Of a stretch of 64,000 nt of DNA, positions 39,240 through 54,056 are shown in pieces. Position 1 is the stretch's first letter; each line of letters starts with the position of its first letter. The DNA is from Tetrahymena thermophila SB210 (lineage: Eukaryota > Ciliophora > Oligohymenophorea > Hymenostomatida > Tetrahymenidae): positions 599,879 to 663,878 of the forward strand of contig NW_002476380.1 in assembly GCF_000189635.1 (NCBI RefSeq), written 5' to 3'. The position numbers were made by a program, and so were the translations under genes. A model generated the notes under the pieces. It was not told where the DNA came from and made no database searches. It saw nothing but the letters and a program-made list of their open reading frames with translations.

Positions 39240-42200
39240 ATGAGTGAAAACCCAAAAGCAATAAAAAACATATTAGTTTTTTCAACAATCCAAAGGTCTT
39301 TCAAAAAAAAATTGCTAAATATTACTCACATAAGCCTTAGTAAATTAGCATAGTAATTACAAATTAATGAATAATATACTTAAAAGTAAAAGCCTCAAGA
39401 AAGTTTACTATATCTCGAAAAACTAAAAAATGACATTACTAGTTTACTTTAGCAGGTAGATATATTATTTAGTTGTAATATTATTAATTAAATTATATTT
39501 TAAAGAAAGTTATTCTCAATGAAGATTTTAATAAATTGTATCTAAATTATTGCTTTATGCTAGCATATCATTATGAGAATTACAAAAAAAAGGAGTATCT
39601 AGAAGGTTTAAGAAGTCTAATAAACAATACTACAATTTTATTTCACAAGGAAGATTGCTTTTTTATGGCGATGATAATATATTCTCTCATCGAAATTAAA
39701 AGAAAAATAAATAAATCAAATGAAGATCCTCATTATAAATTATCTATGTATGACCTTATCAATTCTGCACAGCTAAAGCAGATAGCTTATAAAATAATGT
39801 AGCATACTGTTATAAATTAATTAAAATAAACAAAGCAGCATTTCATTTGGTTGTATGTAAGTTAATTTTTCTGTGCATGGATGATATTGCACATAAAATA
39901 AAAAAAATGTTTGACTAAAATTAAATCTGAAAATGAAGAATTATCATAGTAAATTAAAGAAGAAATTGAAAATTTAGAATAAATAATTAGATAAACTTAC
40001 ATAAAAGCAAACTAAATATTCGCTATTGCTCTTCTAAATAAAACCATTAATCTTAGTAAAAATGAGTGTCTTCAGATCTTTTATAATATGAAAACCATTG
40101 ATTATAAAATGTTTGGAGTTTCATCTCAAGATGAGAAAAATTTTATTTTCATATAGCAAATCATTTTAAAGTGGTAAAAAATAGATTCAATCTATTTCCC
40201 TCAATCACCTAGTAATGCAAAGCATACATAAAATGAAATTGATTCAAATAATTTAATAAGCAAGTAACAATCACCTTAAGAGTATAATTATATATTTATA
40301 TCGAAGATGAATCAAAAAATTAATCTATTTTCTGAAGAAATAGTCGAAGCAGTGCTTGATATGCTAAATAAATATTTATTATAAAATTAAAATAATTTAG
40401 GATAAGGTAATAAAAAGTAAACAGTATAACCAAAATCATTAAACTTTATTAGCAACAGAGAAACTATTTAATCAATTGATCATATTGAGAATTAAAACCC
40501 AAAGATTTAAGTATTTGATTCAAATCAACATTTACAAATAGAAATTTAAGTTTCGTCTAAAAATATTCCATTAAATGAATCAATAGAATACCAAGATGAT
40601 TCAAAAGAAGGGCAAATTATAACAATCAGAAATATTTTATAAAATTAAATTTTAAAACATGAGCCAACTCACCCTAGTTTTTTAAAATAGCCCAACATTT
40701 ATGAACTAGAAGAAGCTATGATTCAAACAAAATAATTGAAAGGAAAAAAATTTTACAGTGTTTAAGAAATCTTAGGCATAGAAAATCAAGATAAGTAATA
40801 AGAAGAAAGAGAAGAAAATATAAAAAATTCTCAAAAAGAAACTGCTCAAAATAGCTAGCAATAATAAATATTAAGTTAAAGAGTTGATCAGCTATTATAA
40901 AAGTGGAAATTCTCTACATAAAAAAAATTTCTAAACTATAAAACTTCAAGTGATTAGCAGGAGCAAATTATGAAGTATTTATTTATTTAAAAGAATTTTC
41001 TTATCAAAATTACATTTTATTTTTCTTTTTTTAATCAAAATATTTGTTTAATAATTAAAAAATTAGAATTTTAAAATATTTAAAATTTTTTGTTTTAAAA
41101 ATTTCTTTTTGAAAAAAATTTTTAGCTAAAATGAAATTTAAATTTTCAAAAATTCTAGCAATCAAATTAATCTTTTACTAAATAAAACATTTTGAATTCG
41201 AAGAATATTTTGAAGAAAAATCTAAATTTTATTCTAAAGTATTTATTTATAATTAGAATATTAAATAAGAAATATTTGCATGCCAAAGAGGAAGAATAGC
41301 AACAAAAGAAAAATTAAAAATAATAAACTACTACTGGAATTAGCATCACTGCAAATACTCACGATAACACATTCTCAACAAAAACATTCTAGAGTGTTGC
41401 TTATCTAGATTTTAAATAATATTAAAAAAATCCAACTGTTAAAAAAAAAGATGAAATTTATTTTACATATACCTCAAGACCTTATAGTGCCAAGTAAAGG
41501 AGATTAGTATCTTAGCACAGTAATCCTTACTTGAACTAATCTTCTGCCAAAACATAAATAAAGAGTTTTTAGGAACTTACATAATTATATAATGATAATT
41601 TAAACTCAAATTAATAAATGATTAATGATTATCAGTTAGTTAAACCTCATTAAGCAAATCAGAATTTTAAAGAAACAGATTCTTAAAATGTATCCAAAAA
41701 ATAAAAAAAGAATTTGAACTACTTTCAAAAAGTTATATCGAAACATTCTAGTAACCCTTTTATTTAACCATAAAAACCATCTGGAAACTAACAACAATAA
41801 TTAGAAGAAAATCAACAAAGTTTATCAAGAATAAACTAAAATGATTTAAGTAATAAAAATACTGAATGCTAAAGTTAAAAAATTAGCTCATTATAATTTC
41901 AAAATTTTTTTTAAAATTCTCAAAACAATATTAAACAGCCAAACTAAAAACAATTTAACAGAAAAATGAAAACTTCTCTTAGTATAGAAGAAGATAAAAA
42001 TTTCAAAGATAACCTAAGTTAGAATAATATTCCAGGTTCTATTTCTGCAATCCCAGAAGCTCAACTTGATAGAGTAGCAGCTGGTACATCCACTCTTGAT
42101 GAATTCGGTATGAAAACAATTTTCTCTATAAAAGACTTCGACTCTAAAGAAGAAGAATGGATTTTAAATGGATTAAATACTGATAGAGATAAAACGAGTA

Positions 42201-45200
42201 ACAATAACAATTAGTTAAATACTTCAGGCAGATAAAGTTCAGCGAATAAAAATATAAACATTCCTTTTTAAATAGATTCTATGAGTAATATTTCTTAATC
42301 CAACAAAGGTTACTCTACCCCCTTTTCCAATAGATTAAGTAGTGTAAATATAAACTCAAACAATATTAACTCTCCATTAAAATATTAAGAATAAAATAAT
42401 TTTTAAGAATGTTAATTTTTTCAATCATAAAATACAGTTTAATAAAACTAGATTTTATAAAAAAATAACAAAGAAATAAAATCATAAAATAAATTTATGA
42501 TGCATAAGAGAAGTGTTCCAACACTAAATAACGAAAAGACTGCTACTTAAAGCAGCTATTAAAGAGAAACCAATATTGTAAGCTATGAAAAATCAAACTA
42601 AGTACCTACTACGTCTTATTCAAAGTCATATGCTAATCTGGTTGAAGATTATTACTTTACATCTAATAAAAAAAACTAACATCATAAAAAAGAAAGAATT
42701 AATTATATTTAAGAAACAACTTAATCAGCTAATGAGTTATCCTATTATAGAATATCACCTTAAAGGAAAATACTTTCTAAAAGCCCAGCTCTGAATTAAA
42801 AAAATAAAAATTAAAATTCAATTTATGATAAAGCATAAAATCAATCAAATAATTAAATAATTCATTAGTTAATACGGAGACCCGTTTCAGCTTAAAAGAA
42901 TATCTCTCCAAAACCTAAAATTTCTTTGCATAATAAATTTTAAAATGATGAATCTTTAAATAAATTAATGAGTATGAATAATTTATTCGAAGGTTGTGAA
43001 GGACTTAAAAACTAAGCTATTTCATAAGGATTATTATTACAAAATCAGCTTAATACAACAACCTATCTTTCAAAGCTTTAGACACAAAATTCATTTGACT
43101 CATTGATACAAGATAAACCAGCCATAAATGCGTTATTAAAATGTTAACAGCTACAAAATCAGTATGAAGAGTATGAAAAGACCATTTTAAATGCTTATTA
43201 GAAGAAAACTCTTTTTGAAATTGACAATCTACCTAAAGGTAAAGGCAAAGAGGAAATAGCTAAGCAATATGAAACAAATTTATAAAATAATATCATAGAG
43301 TAACCATAAGAAGAAAATGCAGATTCTATTGGAATCTCTGACAAAAAATAGAAAGTAATATTAAATTATTAAAACGTAAATTAAGAAGAATAAAACGAAC
43401 TACCACCACCTTTATTAGGCATAAGAAAGTGCGAATCTGAATTAAGCAAAGAGGATAAGGTCGCTGGATTCATGTCAAATAGAGAAGGATATGATATCAA
43501 TAATTTAAATTAAAATGGATCTAATCAAGAAAATGTAGCATACTCAGATAGTAATAATCAAAATAATAGTGAGTAATCTATTAATTAAACTCCGAATTTC
43601 TAAACGTAAGGTTAAGGAAACAGGAAAATGTATATAATAGAATAGATTGAAAAACGCATGAGAAATAAGTTAAAAACCCCTTCTTTATTCTCTAAGTAGT
43701 CGCTAACAAAAAACAATTCACCTAAAAATAGTCAAAGCTAGGAAAATAGCTAGCGTTAAATTAAATTCCATGCTCAATTAACCATTAAGTAACCAAAACC
43801 TGTAGCGATTATACCTTCATGGCCAAATATAAATTTATAAAATGAAAAGCCAGCAGTTATAAATTAAGACGATCTCATCTCAAGCGATGCCTCTCGACTT
43901 TCTATTTCATCTCCTATAAGTCATTCTCCTTAAAGTAAAAACAAGCTCACATTTACTTAAAGACTTTTATAATTTGATTAAGAACAGAATCAGAACTCAA
44001 GTAAAATTACAAATTTATTAAAATAAAATTACTTAACTTACACTTCTCTATTATTTATTTATTAGAAAAAAATTTGTAAAACTCTCAAACCCTTAATTAA
44101 TCTTCTTCAAAAAAGAGCATATTTGAATAAAGATCTAAAATTGACTAGGAATAAGTTTCGTAAACCAGTGAGAAACCAGAATAAATAAATTCTAATAGTT
44201 TCTAGAAACTATCATAACTTCGAACAAGTGGGGCATTTAAACTATCAGTTAAAAATATCTTTTAAGCAGAAGAAAAGAGAAAATAAGACGACTAGCTAAG
44301 AAAACAAAGGTTTTAATAGAGATAATCATATTTATCTCATGCTACTTAAAGTAAAACGGAAGATAACAATGTAAAAAGTATTGATGAAAGCTAAAACTAG
44401 TAACTAAGTGTTGAAAAATATGGTTCTCAAGAACTATCATCCGAAACATTAATTTTGAAAAAGTCTCCTTATATTAATAGAATAAAAAATGATCAAACAA
44501 TAAAGGAAACATCTCTAGGGATAGATGAAACTAAGTTTAGTAAAATAAATTTAACATAAAATAATGAAACAGATACTCCTAATTCTCAAGCATCCTATAC
44601 TAACAGACCTTCTAGGTTCAAATAATAGAAAGGTAAAGTACTTGTTAAAATGGTGATAGAATTTTATATCTTATAATTAAAAAATAATAGAAGAAGCTTT
44701 ATGGAACTCAGATAAAGAAAAGTATTAGCTTATGATTACTTCCCACACAAACACTAATGGAGATAATGATTTGAGTGGAAGAAACAATTCCTTATCTAAG
44801 AATTAAACTCCTAAAAATCAAATTCAATTCTCAAACTCGAGGAAGAGTTCAATTGGCTTTATTAATTTTACAGATAGTTTAGAAAGAGGAAATCTACTTA
44901 ATAATATTTCTAGTGGAAACAATAAAAGTAATTATGAAAAAGCTTTTAAACTTTAGTCTTCTCAGTAACTTATTAGCAACGAATCATAATAAATTAAACC
45001 AGAAGATTAAACTCCAAATCCTGATTTACAAAAAATAAAAGAAGCTTTTGCTTAAATATAATTAAAAAGAAATGTAAATGAAATTAAAAAAAAATATGGA
45101 AAAGTTAAATTTGAATCATTGATACGAATTGTATCAGCTTTGAAAATGTAAGTTATTTATTTTTTAAATTATTAATTTAAACTATTTTATTTGTTTTCTT

Positions 45201-48200
45201 TTAGTTATTCTCTTAATTAATTGTATATTTCTGAAAACTATCAAATTAAAAATTCTAAAATGAATTTTTAGAACTTTTGTTTATAAAATCAAGAAATTTA
45301 AATTTTTTTATTTTGATTTATTTAAAATTATTTTTTTATAATTCAGCTTGTTAAATATATAAGAGAGGAAAAGATTGGAAGTTAAGTGTAAAGATATTAT
45401 AGAGTAATGCACTTACTTAATAAAATCTATTTGCTCTAAGTAATACAAAGATAAAAAAAATTATGATAATTGCGAATAACCTTATTCAAATACTTAATAA
45501 AATGCAAGCAAATTGAGTCTTCCTTTCAGATTCATGCTATCTTGCTTAGGGAGTACTCCTTTATGTATAAATGTTTTTCATCACTACAATAAGTTCTATA
45601 AATCATATGGCTTACTTCTTAAGTGGGAATATTCTGAAAGTTTTATTCCTTTAGAGCTCTCGCTTGTTTAAAGCTTGCCCTTTAAACATGCATCAGTTTG
45701 GCCATAATATTTTATCATTTTTGCATCTTTTCTAGTCGAACAAAAAATTATTAAAAATATTGATTCTTACCCTTTTGACATTTACATGGAGAATTAAAAA
45801 TTTAGCATTAACTTCTTCAACTTAAATAACTTAAAAGAAAATAAATAATAAACACTACTTTCTTAAAAAATTACTTTTGAAGATGTAGTTTTGGTAGGAT
45901 ATTTGCAAGAGATGATTTAAATCTACATGAAAAATAGATTTTATTTTTCATACGAACTTACTGGTTTTCGTATTTATGAAAATATTTCACCTATAATCAC
46001 TATGCAAATAGAGTAGGCTAAATCATAAATAAGGCATGTTGAGAGGTAAAATTAATTTATTTTTTAATCATTTTTAACAAATAATTTAATTCATAGACTA
46101 ATATCTCAATAAATTGACTTTAATGTAGACATAAGTTATGAACCAGATTACATTTATTAAGGAATTAAAAGACTATATTAAAATTTCGATAAAAGCATGA
46201 TAACCTATTCCCCATCATTTAAGAAAAATTCTAAACTTTAGTTAGCCAACTTAAATAGAGATAACTCAAGCAAATATAGCATTTCTTTAAAAAATTTAGC
46301 ACTTTAAAATATTATTCAACCTTTGGCAATTAAATTACATCAAATTTTTAATGAGAAATCCCAACAAATAGATAATTTATTAGCAACATATAAATAACCT
46401 AGGCATATTATTGGCTTTCTTTAGAAAGTAGGAAATCATTTTATAATGGTTGATTTAAAAATGTGCTTACAAGAACAATTAAACTATAATAGTCTGAAGT
46501 TAGAAAAATTTGATACTTCTTAAATTTCCTTTTTAATTAAAGCTAAAAATTTATCTCTCCCTCTGATTCATGTTGATGCGAGAGAAATAGGAGCAGATGA
46601 GATTGTGTAGTTCTTTGGATCCTTAAATTTCTCAAAAGCAATAAAAATGTAAATTATTTGTTTGTTTGTTATTAAAATAGCTATTTTTTATCTAAAAATA
46701 ATAAATAAAATTAAAGGTTTGTGTTAAGACAGAGATTTCCTAAAATATGGAGAAGAAAGCTTCTAGAAATATTTAAGAAATTTGTTTCTTTTTCTTCTGC
46801 CTAAAATATAGCTTTCGATAAACTTCAAGGAAGCCAAAAAAACTTCAAAAAAAACATGACTCAAAATATTATTTTTATGCCTTATCTCCCAAAGGAAGAT
46901 AGATATAACTTTAAGATAGCAAGAAATATTCCGATTCTAAACCATTTAGAATAAAACGAGCAGCAAAATAATTATGAACATCTTTTTAGAAAACAATTTT
47001 CTTAAATTTATGAAACCAACTTTGTGTTAAAAAGAGATTAATATGAGGACTTGAATATTTTTTAAAATAATTTAGTCTAAACTTAAAAAATTTCTAAGAT
47101 CGATTATAAAGATTAAATGGCAATTCCAATCGAATTAACCTCTTAAGAAAATACTTATTTCGAATAATCAGACTTTTCTAGTTCTATTGCATGTAAATTA
47201 CTTAATTTAGTTTCACAAATTTGAAAAAAATTTATTTATTCATGAAAAATATTATATTCTTTTTTGGTTTTATTTCAAATAAATTAATAAATAAAATAGG
47301 CGAGATCATTAAAAAGTTCACAAAAATTAATTAGATATTTTTTCTTAAAAACTAATAAAATTAGAGCAATTTTCTGTTCTATCTTAAATTGATTTGGCTA
47401 CCTAATAAAGATTTTTACTGCTTCAAAATTACTATTAGAGATATATTTAGACATTCAACAAAAAAAATTGAAATTTTTGATTTAAAAAGAACCTTACTTT
47501 TGGCAAATATCTTATTGTTATATTTAGAGAATAATATTCAATAAAAAGAAATTAAAAATGATGATGAAAGTAATTGTGAATTATAAATTATACACAGATA
47601 TGTCAACTATCCACAATAAATCTGCAAGTTTAGAGATACAATAATAAGAAGGATCATATAAGAAAATGTGAAAACTCTAGGCAAATCACTAGAAGTACGT
47701 CAGACAATATTTAAAAATGAATAAATTGGATTGCGTATTAAAGATGATGAATCTATATTGAGGCATTTGATTGTAAGGTCTCCTCAGCTCTTAAACTTTT
47801 TTAATGTTATTTAGAGATCTTATATTTTAAAAAACAAAGATTTAGGGGGCAGATGCTCAGTTTCAGCATTTTTTTATATCAGAAAAAGTCCAGATTATAA
47901 TCCTAATTAATGCATGCTTGTTTATTTAAATATTCTACCTTACAATCTTCGTATAAAATAGTTTAATGTATTCTTAGGATACTAAGATTTACAAGCTGTT
48001 GATAGGTAATAATGTCTTTAAATATTTGAAAAAAATTAATATATCACTGAAAATTATATGCAAACATTCGCTCAAAAAATAGTTTCCTAAGTGTATGTAT
48101 TTCGAACATTTTTGGGAATGTAGCTATTTTTTAGATAGATTAGAGCGCCAAAGCCAGTTCGTCGTAAAACTCTTTTGTTAAATAGCCCTTACAAAAAGTT

Positions 48201-51147
48201 AGCAAATAGATCGAAATATTTGCTTTAAAATACATAGTCAATAGAAAATCAAGCATATGATAGTCAAAGAAGCGGTGACTCCCTAAATAGCAGGGCTGCT
48301 TCAAGACATGAAAGTGATGACCCATAAAACTTGCTATAAAAAGCGAGTCTTCATCATAATCTAGGATCATAATTAAGTACCATACATTCACCACATGCTG
48401 GAAATCTAGGAAATTACAATCATTCTTAATTTTAGAATTATCAGACACACATTAATCAATCTCAAACTCATAATAGAATGAAAGACAAACACATGAAAGG
48501 TATCAAAAATTTTGAGCAGTCATCACCTGAAAAAGATCTTTACCAAAGGAAAAAAGCAGCAGAAACGCTAACAAAAATAAAATATGTTCGAAACAAATAT
48601 ACTAAATACAATTTCGATCAAGGTATTGACAAAGAAATTTCAAAGCCATTTTTGGAAGAAATCATACACCAAAAAAGAATTATCTACTAAAGTGCTAAAA
48701 AATTTAATAATTAGTATTCGATTGTTACAGTAATGAGAGACCTCGTTTTTGACTCTTTTTGCATTTAAATTTACATTCCTAAAATGTCTAGAACAATTTA
48801 AGCTAAAGTTACTCTAACAAAACTGGTAGATTGCTCATGGAATTTCTTTTCTCAAGTTTTCAAAGACAAATTCTTTTTTTTCTTCGATAATAGTTGCTAC
48901 TTGCATGTCTTTGAAAATTATTAAAGATTTGCTCTTCGCTGTTTATATATGGAAAAAAATTCAATATAAAATAATAACTCAACAGAAAATCTTAGCTCAA
49001 GAGCAATTAAAAGCGTTTATTCTATTTCTGAACCTTAAAATAATAAATTCTTTAAATTTAAGTTAACAGATGAAAATAACAAGGTTAAAGTTTATAAAGT
49101 ATACTCAACAACTAACATGAAAGAAACTAATGAATTAGATGATGATGAGTACAAAACCTATGTAAGTCCAAACTAAAATTAGGTTAAACTTTAGAGCAAT
49201 GAACCTGTATTCAATAATTTCATGAAAGATATTTTGCCATAGTCTTAGCTTTATCAGCCTAAAGTTTCTTTCATGCTTGGAATTAATTTACTCTAAAAAA
49301 AAGAAAGGATCCTGAAATTTTTAGGAAAGGCTATGAAAAATAAAGAGAGTAAAAATGAAGAGGCAGACTAAGATAGTAATAAAAAAAATAATAATGCAAA
49401 CAACATAAATCTTAATTTATAGTAAACATCTGAAAAATCTAATATCCTAGATCTTAAAAAGAAGATGAAAAAAGTAACAATGAAAGAAAATTCAGATAAA
49501 TATGAATAAGATGAAAAATACAATTAAGTTAAATCTACTAATTAAGATAAAAGTTAAGAATTAGATAGATAAGAAAGTACAGAATTTTATCAGAAAAATG
49601 GTATTTCTATGAGCGATTATTTAGGAATACCCTTTCTGCAAGATTTAGAAAGCTCTGATTTTGAAACATTAAGTAAAATAGCTACTAGTCCGAGACAGCT
49701 ATCTATTTAGTTAAAAAAGAATTAAGATTTTATAAAAGCTTAGATGGACTAAAGAAAATCTTTGACTTTTTCTGGTTACAACAATAATTTTGAAAATGAG
49801 AGCTTTAGTTCAAAGTCTTAATTCGAAAATGAAAATCTTAAAAAACCTGCTTTAAGTAAATATTCGAAGCTCCAAAAAAGAAATACAAGGGGTTTACTAA
49901 AATAACTAATAATAAAACACAGACTCAAACTTATCTATTATAAAAACATTAAAAGAATTTTCGAATTTTTCCGTAAAGAAAATAGTCGCAAAATTGATAG
50001 AATATATTAATTTGCTGCATTGACAGAGCATATTGACACATATTATATCAATTAAATAGAAAGTGATCGCTTAAAAAAGCTATACAATTATATTGAAATC
50101 TATATATGGGAGAAACTAATTTAGCAATTTACTACTATTTAATCTTTCCCTGATAAAGATAATATGAAGCAAGATGAAGTGGAGCCGTATATAGAAAAAG
50201 GAGAAGAAGCTCAAAATAATAATAAAAATGAAAATTAAAATGTAAATGATAGCAAAAACAAGATTTTAAAAGAAGATAAAATTGATATGCAAGAGGACAA
50301 CGAAAAAATCAAAGCTGACCATTAAACATATAGTGTATATTTGTGCATAGATAATACGACGAAATTGTATCTTCGTGAACTACTCCACTCAGATTATATG
50401 AAAATAGATGGTGGAGAAGAATATTAGACTACTTTATTTGTTGATTTTATTAAGGTATATATTTTTAATATTTAAAATTAATTTAAAAAATTTTTTTAAT
50501 AGAAAACACAAGAAGATAATATTTCTATTGATAGTCCCAAACACATGTTGGATGTAAACTTTTTCGATTAAACTACAAAAAAACAACGAGCAGAGGATTA
50601 TTATTTTGATACTCTTCCAACTATAGGCTATACTGAATCTTCCAATCATATAGTGTATATTAAGCACTAAAACTTAAATGAACAAACAGTTTAAAAAATG
50701 AGAATAAATTTGCGTGAAATTATCAATCTTTTTATTGCAGAAGGTTATTTTAAGAGTTAAACAAATTACTCCAACTCTAAGCTTTCTTATGCTGAAATGA
50801 AGCAACTTTGCCATTTTATCATATATAAGATTAAAACAAACGAATTCTTTGATATAGTCGAAATCAAGTCAACCATAAGAAACTTTTATTATCATAATCT
50901 AATTTTAGATCCTGTTCAAAAAATTTACCTAAAGTCTGTATTAGATGTAAACAGAAAAAGTATCAAGTTTTTGGTTTCTAAAATAGGCACATTTGAATAA
51001 GTTTCAAGAGTAGTTCCAACCCAATTTTTCGAAGCTTATGTGCCTTTTTTCTAAGCTCTCATAAAATAAAAATAATATAATTTAGCTTTACAAAGAGTTG
51101 CATCTTTCTATGGATCAAAGATGCTCATATTCTTCTATTACAAATGA
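39240..51147 (+). CDS. Giant ciliate orphan protein, about 3,700 residues
   Basis: I can follow one gene from MSENPKAIKNILVFSTIQ to FYGSKMLIFFYYK (TGA at 51145-51147). Introns with GT..AG ends keep the frame at about 39.46, 40.98-41.26, 44.0, 44.63, 45.15-45.35, 46.04, 46.65, 47.19 and 50.45 kb. The first half is Asn/Gln/Ser-rich and mostly disordered. Folded-looking parts begin near 45.4 kb: SLPFRFMLSCLGSTPLCINV, VWPQYFIIFASFLVEQK, LRHLIVRSPQLLNFFNVIQ, NILPYNLRIKQFNVFLGYQ. At 48.5-49.0 kb comes KYTKYNFDQGIDKEISKPF, then SIVTVMRDLVFDSFCIQIYI, a beta-rich block that could be C2-like. No catalytic motif or transmembrane segment stands out, and no family is recognised. Two adjacent genes are possible, but I see no in-frame TGA plus new start that would split it. 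Confidence 0.7.
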
Positions 51148-51278
51148 TATAAAATTAAACATAAAAATAGATAAATAAATAAATTTTAAATTATTCTTGT
51201 ATATTTAATTTCATACCATTTTAATTTAATATAACTTTATAATCCTCAAATTTATTGTATAAAATAATAAATTATAAA

Positions 51279-51733
51279 TTTGAAAAGTTAAAAATTAAAA
51301 ACATAAAAAACAGAAACTTCATATTATTTGTAAAAATTTATTTAATTTGAACTATATTAAATTTAAATGTTTTTTAATAGAGTTGATAAATTAAAAACAA
51401 AAAAACAGAATTTTAATTATAATTGTACTAAATTTATTTTATTTGTAGTCTATTAAGCTTTTTGATTAATTAAGCCAAAATATTAAAAAATAGAGTTGAT
51501 AGGTTAAAAATTAAAAACAAAAAAAAACAGAATTTTCATATTATTTGTACTAAATTTATTTTATTTGAAGTCTATTAAATTTTTTGATTAATAAAGCCAA
51601 AATATTTATAAATAGAGTTGATAAGTTAAAAGTTAAAAACAAAAAAAACAGAATTTTAATTAAATTTGCACTAAATTTATTTTATTTGAAGTCTATTAAA
51701 CTTTTTGATTAATAAAGCCAAAATATTTATAAA
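51279..51733. repeat. Tandem repeat, about 113-122 bp unit, 3 good copies plus one decayed
   Basis: Units begin with TAGAGTTGATA at 51378, 51491 and 51613, and a partial new start appears at 51734. Lengths are 113, 122 and 121 bp. Each contains ACAAAAAAACAGAATTTT and GCCAAAATATT blocks in the same order. A degenerate copy covers about 51279-51377. The array lies between the convergent 3' ends of the giant gene and the transporter gene. It has no reading frame of its own. Confidence 0.85.
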
Positions 51734-51893
51734 TAGAGAAGTAAAAACAATTTTATATAAAGTGAATAAAAGTACTTTAATAATTCTTATATATTATAAA
51801 TATTTATTTAACTATCACATTCATTAATTAGTAAAATATATTTAATCAGTTAACTATCAAGCTAGTCAATTAATCAATCTATTTATCAATCCA

Positions 51894-54056
51894 TCAAAGC
51901 ATACTTTTTTATAATTTACCACTTGCACTCATATTACCCATTTCGATTAAAGGAATTTCATTTTTAGTTGTTTCTTCAAGCTAATCTTAAAGTGGTTAAC
52001 CAAAAGTTTCTGTGATAAATCTACACAAAATAGCAGCACCAATTCCTATAAATCCAAAAAATGCTAACGGATTTAAGTTATAACTCTATACAAATACAAC
52101 TATTAGAGGGACAAATATGGTGACTATTTATTTAAATATTTAATCATTTTTTAAATTTTAAATTAATTATATTTTTTAAAATTTACTAATTTTGCCACTT
52201 GCTATACAAATTCCATAACCCAAACTTCTAACCACAGTTGGATATCTTTCACTAGTATAAGTCATCAATATGCCACCAAAAACGGATATGCCAAACCTTA
52301 TACCCTAAATAAAAGTTAGTTATCTTTATAATATCAAATTAATGTTTACCATTGCTGAAAATACAATTAGACCTTTCTAAATGCAGGCTTGCTAATCAAG
52401 ATAACAATTTTCTGGTATGTTTAAGAATATTAAAGAAATGCAACATAGAGCAGTTATAAGAGAAAACCAGAATAAAGATGGCTTTCTTTTCATTTTTAAC
52501 TTAATTGGAGCTTATTTTAAATAAAATAAAAATTATTTATTTAATGTAAAAATGAAAAATTAAGTAATTTTACCACTCATGAGAATTGCAACAGTTTCAC
52601 TAATAGCAGTTAAAGTAAGATTTGAATGCATTTCTGCTCCTAGACTGCTAAGTGAAAGAGATTACCCATAATAAATCATATATCTGAAACTCCAAAAAAT
52701 GACTAGGTACAAGGTAGTTATTCTAATAGAAGAATATCTAAACAAATCTAAGTACCCGTAGTTATTTTATTGCTAATAGTTATAATATGAAGAGTATTTC
52801 TCTTCTGGAGTCTGATAAGCACTAGTGTAATAATTTTCTTCTTCTACTTCTCCTTCAAGTTTATACTAAAATTAAGGTTTTTTATTTCTATGGCATATAA
52901 TATTTAAAACAGCTCTGGCATCTGCAAATCTACTTTTGGATACTAAGTATCTAGGAGTTTCTAATAGATATCCTCTAGCAATCCAAAATAATATTAAAAA
53001 GGGTATTCCCATCAAAAAGATGCATTAATATCTCCAAGAACTTATATAATAAGTGATAAATCCATAAAGAATTTAAGCTATTGACCAAGCACAACCTAGA
53101 GATATCGTTGAGTAGTTTCTAAACTTTTCAGCTTTTATTTAAATTAATAACATTTGTTATAAATTCTTGAAAGAAACTTAAAAAATAAAGTATTTTACTA
53201 ATAAAAAACACAAATAAAGGAATTAAATGATATTTTATATCAAATTTTCAATTTATAATTTTATTTTTATGGTAATTTTTAGAATAAAGTTTACCTGATA
53301 TTTCAGAGACATAGACTAAACTTATTGTCTCAAAACCATTTAACCCTACTCCGCAGAAAAAAAACATGATCATAAATTAAACTATGTTATGAGAGAAACC
53401 ACATATTATGATTGAAACGCCTGACAGCAAAATACTTAAGCATAAAGCAAACTTTCTACCTTTTTTATTGCTTAGAGGGGGGAAAATAAAGCCAGAAATG
53501 GCATTACCTTTTTATATAAAAAGATGTTAACAATAAATTTAGACATATAAATGTTTGAAATTATTATAGGGAGTATTTAAATAAGGATTACCAGCAAAGA
53601 AAATTGATCCACATACACCAATCAAATATTATCTATCACAATATAATTCAAAATCTAAAGTTACAGAATCACTACTTTACGACATATCTATTTCTTTATA
53701 GTGAGCCTTACATGCTTACTAAAAACTACATTCTTTTAAATCGGTATCAGTTTCTGTGAATTTGCATTTAAATACTGGCTCTTAAAACAAAAAGGGCTAA
53801 CCCATAATCATAAAAGAGAAAAGCATCCATGTTATTGAAAGTATATTTATAACACCTTTTTAAAACCTTGAGTTGTCTCCAACATATTCTAATGCCTATG
53901 AGTTTTTTGTTTAAAAAAATGTCTATTAGTATTTCTTTACTAAATTTCTTTATTTATTTTAAGACTGATAATGCTCAGAATATTATAATTTTAAAAAGAT
54001 TTTACCTTATCTATTGAAAAATAAGTATTGCTAACTATCAAGCTATTTGAATTCAT
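51894..54056 (-). CDS. SLC22-like MFS transporter
   Basis: A membrane transporter of the major facilitator superfamily, organic-ion/sugar type; substrate not predictable. Starts MNSNSLIVSNTYFSIDK, then after an intron NILSITWMLFSFMIMGQPF is the first membrane helix. A Cys-containing extracytoplasmic loop follows (KECSFQQACKAHYKEIDMS, FELYCDRQYLIG), as in SLC22 proteins. The cytoplasmic loop signature is PPLSNKKGRKFALCLSILL (family pattern GxxxDRxGRR), then GLNGFETISLVYVSEIS. The C-terminus ends ETFGQPLQDQLEET and the TGA at 51894. About seven exons. Introns are short and AT-rich. Convergent with the giant gene across the tandem repeat. Confidence 0.85.

Noticed and set aside
48140..48448. Minus-strand 102-residue frame
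   Set aside because: Antisense to a continuous, coding-like exon of the giant gene.
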